From contig KE150450.1 of NCBI GenBank assembly GCA_000411415.1, positions 756,932 through 820,931 of the forward strand: a stretch of 64,000 nt of DNA, in the 5' to 3' direction. Origin of the DNA: Actinomyces sp. HPA0247. GTDB taxonomy: Bacteria > Actinomycetota > Actinomycetes > Actinomycetales > Actinomycetaceae. Shown here one piece after another: positions 35,314 through 44,172 of this stretch. Made by a program: the position numbers and the translations under genes. How positions within the stretch are numbered: the first letter of the stretch is position 1; each line of letters begins with the position of its first letter. The notes under the pieces were generated by a model. It made no database searches. It was not told where the DNA came from and was given only the letters and a program-made list of their open reading frames with translations.

Positions 35314-35746
35314 ATGCCTCATCTACCTGTTGCTCGGCGTGAGCGTGGTCCGGTGCTCGACAGAGAGTCCTATGATCGCTGTGCTGGGTGCCCGGGTTGT
35401 GGGGTGACTTGCTCAAGGGCACGGGCGCGTGGTGGTGGAGGTGATCGACGCGCCCTTGGGCCGGGGTCCCTGTGCGGATCCGGTGGCACAAGCGACGCTG
35501 GATATGCCGAGAACGCACCTGCCAGACGGTGACATTCCTAGAGCACAGCGAGAAGGTGTGCGCTCCCCGGCCTCGTCTGGGTGTGCGGGTGATCCGCTGG
35601 GCGATCCGATAGTTGCGCGTCGAGGGAGCCACCATTGCAGGATTGGCTCGACAACTGGCAACCACGTGGAACACCGTGTGGACCCCTATCAAGCCGTGCC
35701 TGCGCGCATCTGGTTCATCGACGACATCATCCCAGCCGGCATCTAA
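35314..35746 (+). pseudogene. ISL3-family transposase remnant, N-terminal part
   Basis: Reading frames stitched across at least one frameshift (an extra T in the GCGCCCTTGGGCC stretch near 35450) give the Cys-rich zinc-finger start (CPGCGVTC), then VPVRIRWHKRRWICRERTCQ and GVRVIRWAIR-stop-LRVEGATIAGLARQL. This is the characteristic N-terminal zinc finger and helix-turn-helix of ISL3 transposases, with an in-frame TAG near 35611. No catalytic DDE part is present and no terminal repeats could be identified. Confidence 0.78.
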
Positions 35747-36387
35747 ACGATACGCGACTTCTTAAATGATTCAGTTCCGTAGAAAGTCATTTGCTTCTCG
35801 CCCCACCAGGTGAGGAATTTTTGAGCAGATTCGCCATTGTGTTCAATGTCGAATGCGCTGTCGAATGAGGCGATGACTCCGTTGGTTGCTTCGGCAAGAG
35901 CTGCTGCAACCAGCCCGTACCCTGTCGATGCAACAGCAGGGCCGGCCAAGTTTCGGTATTCATACCAGTAATGATCTTGACGAAGTACCTTTGTTAGCTG
36001 CTCGGGTGGCAGCAGGTCCTCAAACTCCTCAACGATGCTCCACAGTCCAAGATGTTCTGGTTTTGAGGTGAACGGATAAACGAGATCTTCTTTAGTGATC
36101 CGATCATCATCCTCGACAGCGAAACAACCAGGCCAAGAGGTGGAGTCCCACTCGCCGTTAATCCAGTAGCCAAAGCCAAGTTCCATACCTGGTTCCCAGG
36201 CCAAACTCTCGTCAACGAAGCGGAGCTGCGAGCCACCCGCAGGGGGGTAGAACGCCTTGACTTCGATCCGAGAGCCGACTCCGTGCCTGTCAAGGAGCTG
36301 CTGGAATAGCTCCTGTGTGCGGGCGCGCGTCTGCTCCACGAGCGGCATGAAGCTCGTTGTCGGATAGACGTCGATGGTCGTTGACAT
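35743..36387 (-). CDS. conserved-looking hypothetical protein
   Basis: 214 residues, soluble, no family recognised. It begins STTIDVYPTTSFMPLVEQTR and contains WEPGMELGFGYWINGEWDST, SIVEEFEDLLPPEQL and a C-terminal FLTWWGEKQMTFYGTES. The acidic, Trp/Tyr-rich profile resembles immunity-type proteins, but that is an impression only. Flanked on both sides by ISL3 remnants, so probably part of mobile cargo. ATG 36387 has a GGGG ribosome-like stretch. Intact frame throughout. Confidence 0.6.
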   Translation of the reverse strand: MSTTIDVYPTTSFMPLVEQTRARTQELFQQLLDRHGVGSRIEVKAFYPPAGGSQLRFVDESLAWEPGMELGFGYWINGEWDSTSWPGCFAVEDDDRITKEDLVYPFTSKPEHLGLWSIVEEFEDLLPPEQLTKVLRQDHYWYEYRNLAGPAVASTGYGLVAAALAEATNGVIASFDSAFDIEHNGESAQKFLTWWGEKQMTFYGTESFKKSRIV

Positions 36388-36502
36388 ACCCCAATTCTAG
36401 AGCCCGAATGAGTGTGAACACAGGAGGAAATTCCCATGGCTGACTCATCTTTTGGGGCTCTTCATAATCGGGGGTGTAGTTGGGGCCTGAATCCTCCTGT
36501 TT

Positions 36503-36797
36503 CGCGGAGTGCTCGGCTCTGTGTTTGAGTGTCCTGCCCAGCGTCATGAGCTCGGTCAGGTTCCTCGGTACGCGCGTGGAGGTCAGTGTGTTGATTTCGA
36601 CTTCCATCAGGACCTTACCCGCACTCGTGTCGGGCGCGCGGTAGGCGTCGATGATGTTCTGGTAGGCGCTCCAGGTGACCTCGAGTGCGACGTGGCAATC
36701 GCTGGCGAACAGGTCGAGTATGCGGTGTTGCTGACGCAGCGTGAGCAGGCATGAGCGGGTGTGGAGCATACCGCGGACCTTGTACAGGGCATCCCCG
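36503..36797 (-). pseudogene. ISL3-family transposase remnant, catalytic-domain part
   Basis: Minus-strand frame reads LYKVRGMLHTRSCLLTLRQQ, then HVALEVTWSAYQNIIDAYRA, then LTELMTLGRTLKHRAEH. The VEATW-x-YQ-x-x-IxAYR and TLGRTLKxRA blocks are hallmarks of the ISL3 DDE domain. It lacks both ends. Orientation is opposite to the other ISL3 remnant, implying separate insertions or an inversion. Confidence 0.78.
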
Positions 36798-37078
36798 GCA
36801 ACTACGTGTTCGAGGTCCTCCAGTCCTCCGGCTCCTACCTGGCCGGTTGGTTCCGCGAAACCCTCGGAGATCCAAGGCTCCTCGGCGCACCCGACCCCGC
36901 TCTCGACGAGGCCGTGAGGGAGATGTCGATCCTCGGCACTTCGCAGGGTGCCAACGAAATGACCGCATTCGGCCTCCCGGGTGTCGGCGACCTCGAGGTG
37001 ACGGGACTGTCCGGGCGCAACAAGTTCTACGGCGTGCGCATCGAGGGGGTAAGCGACTCTTGGTGGGGTCGGCGATGA
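36761..37078 (+). pseudogene. chimeric gene fragment resembling a sugar kinase piece joined to a GpsA-like piece
   Basis: The ~105-codon frame divides in two. IPGNYVFEVLQSSGSYLAGW resembles a stretch of FGGY sugar kinases. EMTAFGLPGVGDLEVTGLSG, followed by RNKFYGVRI, resembles the C-terminal region of glycerol-3-phosphate dehydrogenase GpsA. Neither has the rest of its domain, and the 5' end overlaps the ISL3 remnant. I read this as recombination debris; family names are tentative. Confidence 0.4.
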
Positions 37079-37112
37079 CCGAAACACTCGGCGTCGCCGA
37101 CCCCACAGACGG

Positions 37113-37814
37113 TCAGTGACGGGTCTTGGCGTCCTCAGCGTCCCTTTCGAAGCCGATCTGCCAAAACCCCATGTCGAGCAGTTTCATCTGCGGATAGATG
37201 AGATCGTCAGTCCGCATTCCTCGCCGCGCTTCCTCCAAGCGGTCGTTGTGCTTCTCGTAGTAGTCCACGAGCTTGAGGACGGACTTCGGGCTGTATTCCT
37301 GCGTCGTCACCTTGTATGTCGCAACGCCATCCTGAAAGAACCTGTCGTACGCGGGCACGCACCCGAGCGTTCCCATGAGGATCTTCGTAATGAGGACCGG
37401 CGACACAGGAGTCGGAACCTCACGCCCTGCGACCTCGTTACGTATCGGCCAGAAATGCTCGGCGATGTCGTCGTACACGTTCGTGTACCTCTCCTGAACC
37501 TCAGAGTCCCGCAGACCCACGCAAGCGACCCCAAGCAGGCAGTCGTATTCGGGCTTGAGGATCTTTTCGACGATGGGCACAAGTACCTTGTAGTCCTTCT
37601 GAAGGAGGAAGGACGAGCCCCTGTACATCCCCCAGCTCGCCAGGTAGAAGGCGAGGTGCAGACTCAAATAGTCGCAGTCCGGGGAGGGGTCGGTCCGCGC
37701 ATCTCGAAACACGCGATAGCAATGCTCCCACGAACGCGAGCGCCCATTCTTATCCCTACGCGCCTCCTCGTAGAAGGTCTGCGCAGCGTCAATCAACTCA
37801 TCGATGGCTTCCAT
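37113..37814 (-). CDS. hypothetical protein, the intact copy of a duplicated gene
   Basis: 233 residues, soluble, all-helical in appearance; no family named. It starts EAIDELIDAAQTFYEEARRD, includes RSWEHCYRVFRDAR, LSLHLAFYLASWGMYRGSSF and ends with the duplicated C-terminal block (KILMGTLGCVPAYDRFFQDG to KLLDMGFWQIGFERD). ATG 37814 has AAGGAG with 6-base spacing. The fact that a second copy exists 2 kb away as a fragment, with IS debris between, suggests it is carried by mobile DNA. The longer upstream frame to 38369 is not coding. Confidence 0.7.
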   Translation of the reverse strand: MEAIDELIDAAQTFYEEARRDKNGRSRSWEHCYRVFRDARTDPSPDCDYLSLHLAFYLASWGMYRGSSFLLQKDYKVLVPIVEKILKPEYDCLLGVACVGLRDSEVQERYTNVYDDIAEHFWPIRNEVAGREVPTPVSPVLITKILMGTLGCVPAYDRFFQDGVATYKVTTQEYSPKSVLKLVDYYEKHNDRLEEARRGMRTDDLIYPQMKLLDMGFWQIGFERDAEDAKTRH

Positions 37815-38180
37815 ACTTTTCTCCTTGTGCCTCCACGGAAGGCCGCTCCCCCTCAAGACCTGCATTGTTTGAGCGGTGCCTCTCTGGGCGCGAATTCCGA
37901 TGCGGCAGATCAACCACCACATCGAGCAGCCACGCGACCCGGCCTCCCAAGCCTCGTTGAGCAACACTGCTTTATTTTCCGATAACCATACCGCACGGAG
38001 CGGGCACGATGCGGCCAATTGGAAGGCTACAACACAGCATCGTCGGCCCCGGACGTTCCGGGAGCACTCTCGTTCCCACATCTCACGACGAGGCCGGGGC
38101 CGGGTCGCGCACATACGTGCGGTTTCGGGAATGTGGGTGGGAGGACGTGCGTGATGGTTGCGCAGCATTCTTAGTATTTC
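37815..38180. other. 366-bp gap without a gene
   Basis: Contains one copy of the dispersed motif (GACGAGGCCGGGGCC at 38087-38101) and otherwise no recognised element. The promoter of the divergent hypothetical gene at 37113-37814 must lie here. Confidence 0.5.
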
Positions 38181-38600
38181 ATGTCGGTCGCCAACCCGAC
38201 CCAGACTCACGTCATCAACCTGCTGGAACACGACATCACCATCACCCTGAAAGCCACGAACTACGAATGGGACTGGGGCGATGGCACCCCGAACACCATC
38301 ACCGCCTACCAAGGAATGGCCTTCGAAAAGGGCATGGACCCCAACAAGGACCCCCGGCTCATCCGCCACTACTACACCCCACCCAACGGCTGGCGCTCAC
38401 GCTTCGACGGACCCTACCCCAACGCCACCCGCACCATCACACTCACCACCACGTGGAGCGGTACGGCCACCAATCCCTTCACTGGAGAGACCCAAACCAT
38501 CAACGGCCTGGTCACCACGACGGAGACAACAGGCCCCTTTCCCCTCAACCACCTCATCGTCTCCAACACCGACACCTGGGAAGAAAAACAAGGCCACTAA
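38181..38600 (+). CDS. PKD-domain protein, probably 5'-truncated
   Basis: 139 codons. ATNYEWDWGDGTPNTIT is the PKD core (WDFGDG), followed by RHYYTPPNG and TITLTTTWSGTA, the last strands of the fold. Relatives in actinomycetes have a signal peptide and a larger N-terminal region ahead of this block; here there is none and no ribosome site precedes ATG 38181, so this is most likely a truncated gene. It directly precedes the DUF6318 gene, a common pairing. Confidence 0.6.
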   Translation: MSVANPTQTHVINLLEHDITITLKATNYEWDWGDGTPNTITAYQGMAFEKGMDPNKDPRLIRHYYTPPNGWRSRFDGPYPNATRTITLTTTWSGTATNPFTGETQTINGLVTTTETTGPFPLNHLIVSNTDTWEEKQGH

Positions 38601-38614
38601 GCGAGTGATGCACC

Positions 38615-39310
38615 ATGAGTACGAAACCCTCCAACATCGGCCGGTGGATCGGCGCCATCATCGCCGCCATCGTCCTCGTCGCAGTATCGTTCGTGGGATT
38701 CCGCGCGTTTAACGCTCGCGCCCACGCGAACGCCGAGCTTCAGTCCGGGGCACAGTCACCCCAGTCTGACACTGCCGCGCAATCAGGCACCCAATCAGGC
38801 GACGCCCCTCAATCCGCGCAGCCGACACCCGTTGACGTCCCAAAACCCACTCCCCCGCCGAACCTCTACGCGGGCGGCCAAATTGGTGCCCAAGCGACAT
38901 CACAGTGGTACGTCGACCTGTGGGCATATGCGTTCAATACCGGAGACACAGAAGATCTCATGAAGGTATGTCAGGTTGAGGGCTACTGCGATGCATTTGC
39001 ACACGACCTGGAACGCATGCATACAGATTCATATCTCGTCAAGCCGCTCACCAATCAGTATCTTCAAACAAATAAGATATACGAGTGCTCACTCCAAAAG
39101 GCAGGCACTGAAGGAATTTGTGTCGAATTCACATTTTTGCAAACACCGGCAGTATTCCGCTACCTAACAGAGGAAAAGGCGTCAGAAGAATACGACACCA
39201 TAAGCACGGTAACCGGCGAAGAAATCAACAACGAACAAACACTCTTTCGTGTCCTATTTCTTGAAGAGCGGGGTGATACATGGGTCGTCACCCACATCTG
39301 GGATCACTAA
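38615..39310 (+). CDS. DUF6318 family membrane-anchored protein
   Basis: 231 residues. One N-terminal helix (WIGAIIAAIVLVAVSFVGFRAF) anchors a Ser/Gln/Pro-rich spacer, then the DUF6318 domain with YAGGQIGAQATSQWYVDLWAYAFNTGDTEDL and later TLFRVLFLEERGDTWVVTHIW. The paired Cys of the family (VCQVEGYC) are present. Extracytoplasmic, function unknown. Lower GC in the C-terminal half. 14 bases after the PKD gene. Confidence 0.75.
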   Translation: MSTKPSNIGRWIGAIIAAIVLVAVSFVGFRAFNARAHANAELQSGAQSPQSDTAAQSGTQSGDAPQSAQPTPVDVPKPTPPPNLYAGGQIGAQATSQWYVDLWAYAFNTGDTEDLMKVCQVEGYCDAFAHDLERMHTDSYLVKPLTNQYLQTNKIYECSLQKAGTEGICVEFTFLQTPAVFRYLTEEKASEEYDTISTVTGEEINNEQTLFRVLFLEERGDTWVVTHIWDH

Positions 39311-39417
39311 TGACCACCGGGAATCAATATCCGCTGAGAGCGACAGTCCGTAGAGTCAATTCTCATTGTTGATGCTGACAATACAGATGGTCACCACGAC
39401 TCCAGAACTCCATATGC

Positions 39418-39453
39418 TGAGGCCCCAACCCACCATCGTGGGCTGGGGCCTCA
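39418..39453. terminator. terminator-like hairpin downstream of DUF6318
   Basis: TGAGGCCCCA-ACCCAC / GTGGG-C-TGGGGCCTCA with an ATC-type loop; a 15-bp near-perfect stem. No T-run. It separates the convergent DUF6318 gene and the minus-strand ORF at 39501. Confidence 0.65.
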
Positions 39454-39500
39454 ACATCATTGGTTCACGTGACAGCCCCCAGGACAGCAACATGAAGCTC

Positions 39501-39743
39501 TCAGCTCTCCTGAACAAGCTCGTAGCACACCCAACGGCGCTGTCCGGTGGACCGTACCAGGCCTCGCGCAACGAGACCCCGTAGCGAACTACCTCGCACC
39601 GGTTCCGTATCAGCCGTCAGTCGACGATGGCGCTGCAGCAGCATCTGCTCCTCAGATGGCGCCATCTCATAGACCCGCTTATCTATCTCATAGAACCCTC
39701 GATAGATCCCATAGAAGTTCATAGATGTGACAGAGAGCGTCAT
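39501..39743 (-). CDS. small ORF, possible C-terminal remnant of a winged-helix protein
   Basis: 80 codons. The last 35 residues (SSLRGLVARGLVRSTGQRRW, then CYELV) look like the wing of a helix-turn-helix domain. The first 25 residues are translated from an iterated TCATAGA repeat (39668-39748, six degenerate copies) and look artificial. No clear ribosome site. Could be a decayed gene end rather than a functional gene. Confidence 0.3.
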   Translation of the reverse strand: MTLSVTSMNFYGIYRGFYEIDKRVYEMAPSEEQMLLQRHRRLTADTEPVRGSSLRGLVARGLVRSTGQRRWVCYELVQES

Positions 39744-39748
39744 AGAGG
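39668..39748. repeat. iterated TCATAGA-type repeat
   Basis: Six degenerate copies of (T/C)CATAGA spaced 12-17 bases: TCATAGACCC, TCATAGAACCC, GATAGATCCC, CATAGAAGTT, TCATAGATGT, TCATAGAGG. No assigned role. Confidence 0.6.
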
Positions 39749-39825
39749 AACTTCAGGAAGTACGCGGCCAGTATCGAAGCGCGCGACGCAGCACAACACC
39801 GCCGCCTCCGCTCTTACCCCATCAA

Positions 39826-39841
39826 TGTTTCACGTGAAACA
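39826..39841. promoter_or_regulatory. parS site 1 (ParB binding)
   Basis: TGTTTCACGTGAAACA, a perfect match to the bacterial parS consensus. It is the most origin-distal of seven in the window. Confidence 0.93.
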
Positions 39842-39885
39842 ATCGCCAGGATGCGCGCCAGAGCGAGCTCGAGGCCGCCCCAGCC

Positions 39886-41070
39886 TCACTTCCGGTGGTA
39901 CCGTGGGCTTGTGCCCAGGTGCGTCGGGGAAGTGTTCAAGCCATCCTTCAGCTTCGACTCGTCGAGGCCTCGATATGTGTACGAATTATCATTCACAATA
40001 TCCGTCGGATCTACGACACCATCCACGTACTGCTGGACCTCCTCCGGCGTCGGACTCGATCCGCCCTGCTTCTCCATCAACGGATTCTCATCAGGGAACT
40101 GCGACGGATCCGTATTCAGGATCGCACCCGGATCGATCGCACCAAACCCAGTGTACTGGTTCCACCCATGGTCCGGATTCAACCCCGTCTTCACCAGCAG
40201 CTGCAGCAGCTGGTTACTGGTCGCCTCAGGCCACCGCTGCTTCGCCAAAGCCAGCACACCCGTGACCACGGGAGCGGAAACTGACGTCCCATAGGTCTCA
40301 TCATGAGCAGCTGTATCCAGATTACGAAAGAGCACGGGACCACCAATCGACGCTGTCACCACGCCCTGGCCCCAGGATGAATAGTCCTGCCGATTATCGT
40401 CCGCGCCAATCGCACTGACACCCACAACACCAGACCATTTGGACAATGATTCAACATCGTTATCATTGCCATCATTACCCGCAGAAGCTACGACAATGAC
40501 GCCGCTCGAAATCGAACGAGCAACAGCCCACTTCACCCGATTAGCGCCAGCTACGCTGGAAGCGGAGTAGTTAATGACCTGGGCACCATCGTTCATTGCC
40601 TGATTCAGCAGCCAATCCTCTGTTATTCGCGTAGCGGCGCTATCTGCACAGTCATTTGCAGCCACATCCCCATTTTTCCCAAAGCTCAACTGATAGGCAA
40701 GAAGCGTTGCGTCCGGCGCGACACCGTAGCCTGGCGCCACAAGGATCGAGGCGACACCCGTACCGTGTTGTTTCGATTTGGATGATGTAGTGATCGTGCA
40801 CGGAATCGTCACCGTGATATTCGCGCCCGCGAGCTCGGGAACGGAAGTGTCCACCCTGCCGTCGATCATCGCGATCGTCACGCCCTTGCCCGTGTACCCC
40901 TTCGCGCGCGCCCGATCCAAGCCGTAGTACGAGAAATACGACTGATCGGCGGCGGTGATCGTGTCGGCAGCGTGAGCGGGGGCAGCGGGAATCGACACGA
41001 TACCCACCGCGAGCGCACCAACGGCCGCTACCGCGGCAGCGTTCCTCGCACGTACCTGCTTACTCCTCAT
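39886..41070 (-). CDS. mycosin-like S8 serine protease (subtilisin family)
   Basis: 394 residues. Signal peptide (AAAVAAVGALAVGIVSIPAAPAHAADT). The catalytic triad is visible: Asp in IAMIDGRVD, His in KQHGTGVASILVAPGYG, Ser in TYGTSVSAPVVTGVLALA. Organisation and neighbours match MycP-type proteases of type VII (ESX) secretion, but the C-terminal transmembrane helix usual for mycosins is not visible; the protein ends in a polar tail. ATG 41070 is used (AAGG upstream); ATG 41082 overlaps the stop of the preceding gene. Confidence 0.82.
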   Translation of the reverse strand: MRSKQVRARNAAAVAAVGALAVGIVSIPAAPAHAADTITAADQSYFSYYGLDRARAKGYTGKGVTIAMIDGRVDTSVPELAGANITVTIPCTITTSSKSKQHGTGVASILVAPGYGVAPDATLLAYQLSFGKNGDVAANDCADSAATRITEDWLLNQAMNDGAQVINYSASSVAGANRVKWAVARSISSGVIVVASAGNDGNDNDVESLSKWSGVVGVSAIGADDNRQDYSSWGQGVVTASIGGPVLFRNLDTAAHDETYGTSVSAPVVTGVLALAKQRWPEATSNQLLQLLVKTGLNPDHGWNQYTGFGAIDPGAILNTDPSQFPDENPLMEKQGGSSPTPEEVQQYVDGVVDPTDIVNDNSYTYRGLDESKLKDGLNTSPTHLGTSPRYHRK

Positions 41071-41075
41071 CGCCC

Positions 41076-42593
41076 TTACCATTGGCGCAGATCCCATCCG
41101 TCATCCTGACGCGGGGCAGGCGCAATGTCCTTGTCCGTCCCGTATGTCTGCGACATCGGATTCACGTAGCCCTCCGGCAGTTCATCCTCATCCTCGACGC
41201 GGAACGGCGTGTACTTGCGACGCCTCGCCTTCTTGCCATCTTTACCGCCGCCGGAACCGGCACCGGCTCCACCGCCCATGAAGCCGCCGCCCTGGGTGCC
41301 TGCCCTTCCGGACCCGGCGGCCCCGGTCCCAGATGCACCGCGGGAACCCTGAGCACCGGCAACCCCCACAGCACCACCCTCTACCGACGGGGGCTTATAG
41401 GTTCCATAGCCTGGACCGGAGTAGGTACCCGCGCGCAGCGCCGACATGCCCATGGTTCCACCACGACCAAGCGCACTGGCCGCAGAGGAATGAAGATCCC
41501 CGCCCATGCGGGCCGCGCGACCGACACCCATTGCTCCGGCTCCGAGCATGCCCGCGCCACCGAGCCGACCGGCCAACGCAGACTCACTGCCCGGCCCTCC
41601 GTTGACATTCCACAGCGGGTGGTATCGATCAACCGGGGGCGCCGGGGTGTAACCACCGATGACCCCATTCCGGTGCCGATCGCCATTGACTCGCGTGTGC
41701 AACAGATCGATGTCCATCAAGTCCTGAGGATCGGCAATAGGGTTGAGGCGCGAGCCCGCCTCCCCTTCGTCGGCAAAACGATCGGGAACGCGGGGAGAGG
41801 ACATGACGCGATCACTGATCGGACCGCCCTCGTCGTACCCTCCCGGATATAGACCGGAGCCGGGACCGCGCAAACCTGAACGTCCATAATCCGTGTCGCG
41901 ATTGCCCGGATAGACGCCCGCCTCGTGAACGGACGTATTGAGATAGCCATTCTCGATATCGCGGCGCACGCTGCCGTTCGAAGGACCCGGAGTTGGTCCG
42001 GAGTGCTCACCCCAGTCAGATACCCGCTGTTCCATGTCAGTGCGCTGCGCATTCGTCCCATCCGCGAGGCCCTGCATCGTGTTGTTTGCGCGCTGCAGGA
42101 TATCGGTCGCGGCAACCTCGCGCTGGTTGTTTGCCTGTTCGACGAGGCCCTGGACGTATGCTTCGCCCTTGGCGGCGATGGCGTTGATGAGCAGCCCGAA
42201 GGGCCCGATAACCGGTGCGACCGGGATCACGACGTGCGCGGCGTCTGCGAGCGCCTCGAGCTTCGAGTCGATCAGCGTGGGTGACAGCTGCATCGCTTCC
42301 TCCCGCACCTGCTTCATCGTCCGTCGAGCCTCGACGTAGTACTCCATCGCCGTGTTGTGGCCGTCCTTGATGGCCTGCACCTGCTTCATTGCGCGACCGG
42401 TCCAGTCGTCGATTTGCTGGCCGGTCTCACCGGTGAATCCCTGAGTGGTGCGCATGTGGTGCGTCGAGTTGTTGGCCTCGTTCAGACCGCACACGACCTT
42501 ATTATGCTGGTCGTCCCAGGCGTCCAGTTCGGAGGCCTTTTCGATCGCGGCGACCAGCCGCATGAGGCGCTCATACATCGGGCTCTCAACCAT
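41076..42593 (-). CDS. ESX/WXG100-like large protein with Gly-rich tail
   Basis: 505 residues. The N-terminal ~200 residues are helical (LMRLVAAIEKASELDAWDDQ ... GFTGETGQQIDDWTGRAMKQ ... AARRTMKQVREEAMQ-like helix), resembling PPE/EspB-type type VII substrates, with a short hydrophobic patch VIPVAPVIGPFGLLINAI. From residue ~330 onward it is Gly/Ala-rich with GAGAMGVGRAARMGG and GGGAGAGSGGGKDGKKARRRK, then an acidic end. ATG 42593 has GGGGAG upstream. Last residues overlap nothing; the protease gene follows within 10 bases, so they form an operon with the small ESX-like gene upstream. Confidence 0.7.
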   Translation of the reverse strand: MVESPMYERLMRLVAAIEKASELDAWDDQHNKVVCGLNEANNSTHHMRTTQGFTGETGQQIDDWTGRAMKQVQAIKDGHNTAMEYYVEARRTMKQVREEAMQLSPTLIDSKLEALADAAHVVIPVAPVIGPFGLLINAIAAKGEAYVQGLVEQANNQREVAATDILQRANNTMQGLADGTNAQRTDMEQRVSDWGEHSGPTPGPSNGSVRRDIENGYLNTSVHEAGVYPGNRDTDYGRSGLRGPGSGLYPGGYDEGGPISDRVMSSPRVPDRFADEGEAGSRLNPIADPQDLMDIDLLHTRVNGDRHRNGVIGGYTPAPPVDRYHPLWNVNGGPGSESALAGRLGGAGMLGAGAMGVGRAARMGGDLHSSAASALGRGGTMGMSALRAGTYSGPGYGTYKPPSVEGGAVGVAGAQGSRGASGTGAAGSGRAGTQGGGFMGGGAGAGSGGGKDGKKARRRKYTPFRVEDEDELPEGYVNPMSQTYGTDKDIAPAPRQDDGWDLRQW

Positions 42594-42610
42594 GATTTCT
42601 GCTCCCCTCC

Positions 42611-43048
42611 TCAGATCTCCGACGGCTTGTTCTGGGTGGGCGCGGTTCCCGTCCCCGTTGCACCGGATCCGCTCACACTCGTGACAGAAGACCCGGATCC
42701 CATGTCGTCCACAGACTCGCCTCGCTCCAAAGCTGCCAAGATTGCAGCGAGTTCATCGGCGTTTGCTGTTTCCGCAGCTTCAAATGCCTCGGCCGCGTGC
42801 TCAACGTCTTCGTCGAACTTCGAGAAGCGTGTCTGCTGGCCACGAATGAGATCATCCTCAGTCTTCAGCAACGAAACGATCGCTGTGCGCATCGCCTGGA
42901 ATCCGGCTTCGTCGGACCAATACCCGGGGTCTTGCGCATCAATGAGTTGCTCTAGCGCCTTCGATGAGTCTCCCAGGGACTCCCCCCCCCGCTTCATATC
43001 GTCACGCGTCTGGGCGTGCTTATCGGCATCGACACCAACGTCGGCCAC
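42611..43048 (-). CDS. WXG100/ESX-like small protein with C9 (G9) tract
   Basis: 145 residues. A helical N-terminal half containing the family-like DPGYWSDEAGFQAMRTAIVS with an aromatic-helix turn, acidic middle and a Ser/Gly-rich tail (SGSSVTSVSGSGATG). No signal peptide, as expected for a type VII substrate. Starts at GTG 43048 with GGAGGTGG upstream. Residues 20-23 (RGGE) are encoded by a run of nine G (42982-42990 on the plus strand as C9), a sequence prone to slippage. It is co-directional with the larger ESX-like protein, 17 bases apart. Confidence 0.7.
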   Translation of the reverse strand: MADVGVDADKHAQTRDDMKRGGESLGDSSKALEQLIDAQDPGYWSDEAGFQAMRTAIVSLLKTEDDLIRGQQTRFSKFDEDVEHAAEAFEAAETANADELAAILAALERGESVDDMGSGSSVTSVSGSGATGTGTAPTQNKPSEI

Positions 43049-43257
43049 GCGCCACCTCCGAATCGATCAGCCCATAGACGTGGGCCACGGAACAATTCTG
43101 GTACGCGGCCAAGCATATGACCACTTGTTCACATTCACAAGCGTGTTCCAGGTTCACGAGGCCGGGGCCGCGTCCTCGGACAGGCCCACTCACGAGACGG
43201 CGTCCAGTCCCACTGACGCGCGCGCACGAACGCGCGCACTGTCCGGGCCCGCCAGAC

Positions 43258-44172
43258 TCACCCCCGCCTCTCGCGCAGTCCCCGCGCGAGGACCCCATGC
43301 CTCGGCGCGAAGACCCAGGCGAGGCCGAAGCACGCGGTGAGCACCAGGACGATCGTGGCGCCCGTGGGCACGTCCAGCGCCCACGACAGGTAGAGGCCCA
43401 CCAGGCCCCCGGCAGCCCCAAGCACGGGCGACAGGATCATCATGGTCCCCAGGCGGTCGCACAGGAGCCGCGCGGTGGCCGCGGGGGTCACGAGCAGGGC
43501 GAGCACCAGGACGTTGCCGATCGTCTGCACAGAAATAACCACAGCCAGGGCCACGGCGACATACAAGGACAGATCGGCAGCGAGCACGTGCACGCCCGCG
43601 GCTCGGGCACTCTCGCGGTCCAGGGTCACGGCAACGATGGGCCGGTGCGCCAGGAACAGCATGAGCAGCACCAACGCAGCGCCACACAACACCACGGGCA
43701 CGTCCGACGCCGGGATACCCGTGATCGACCCGAACAGGAAGTCCTGCAGGCTCCCCGCATACCCGGGCGCCCGCGCGATGATAGCGACGCCGAGCGCAAA
43801 CGCGCCCACGAAGAGCACGCCGATGACGGAGTCCTCCTTGAGGCGCCGATTCTGCGCCAACAGGGCCACCAGCACGGCGGTCACAACGCCCGCGAGCGCC
43901 CCGCCGAACACCAGGGACCCGCCGCACACGAAGGCGATCGCCAGGCCGGGGAACACGGAGTGCGCGACCGCGTCGCCGATGAACGCCATGCCACGCAGGA
44001 CGACGTGCACGCCGACGCTGCCGCACACGAGCGCGGCGACGACCGCGATCAGCAGCGCGCGCGGCAGGAACGCCAGCGCGGGGTTCGTCAGGTCGCGGAA
44101 GAAGTCGTAGGGGCTCAGGAAGTCCGCCGCCGGGGCGAGGACGTGGCCCCCCGCGTGGATCACGGTGCTCAT
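43258..44172 (-). CDS. zinc/manganese ABC transporter permease (anchored-repeat type)
   Basis: 304 residues, 8-9 helices. FLPRALLIAVVAALVCGSVGVHVVLRGMAFIGDAVAHSVFPGLAI carries the ABC-3 family motif with GDAVAHSVFPGLA, and VALAVVISVQTIGNVLVLALLVTPAATARLL the second. Start ATG 44172 overlaps the ATPase stop (ATGA). Matches the permease subunit of anchored-repeat systems (TIGR03770 class); moves Zn or Mn inward. Confidence 0.9.
   Translation of the reverse strand: MSTVIHAGGHVLAPAADFLSPYDFFRDLTNPALAFLPRALLIAVVAALVCGSVGVHVVLRGMAFIGDAVAHSVFPGLAIAFVCGGSLVFGGALAGVVTAVLVALLAQNRRLKEDSVIGVLFVGAFALGVAIIARAPGYAGSLQDFLFGSITGIPASDVPVVLCGAALVLLMLFLAHRPIVAVTLDRESARAAGVHVLAADLSLYVAVALAVVISVQTIGNVLVLALLVTPAATARLLCDRLGTMMILSPVLGAAGGLVGLYLSWALDVPTGATIVLVLTACFGLAWVFAPRHGVLARGLRERRG

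Noticed and set aside
35309-35692. 127-codon minus-strand frame
   Set aside because: Antisense to the ISL3 remnant, which explains the sequence better on the plus strand.
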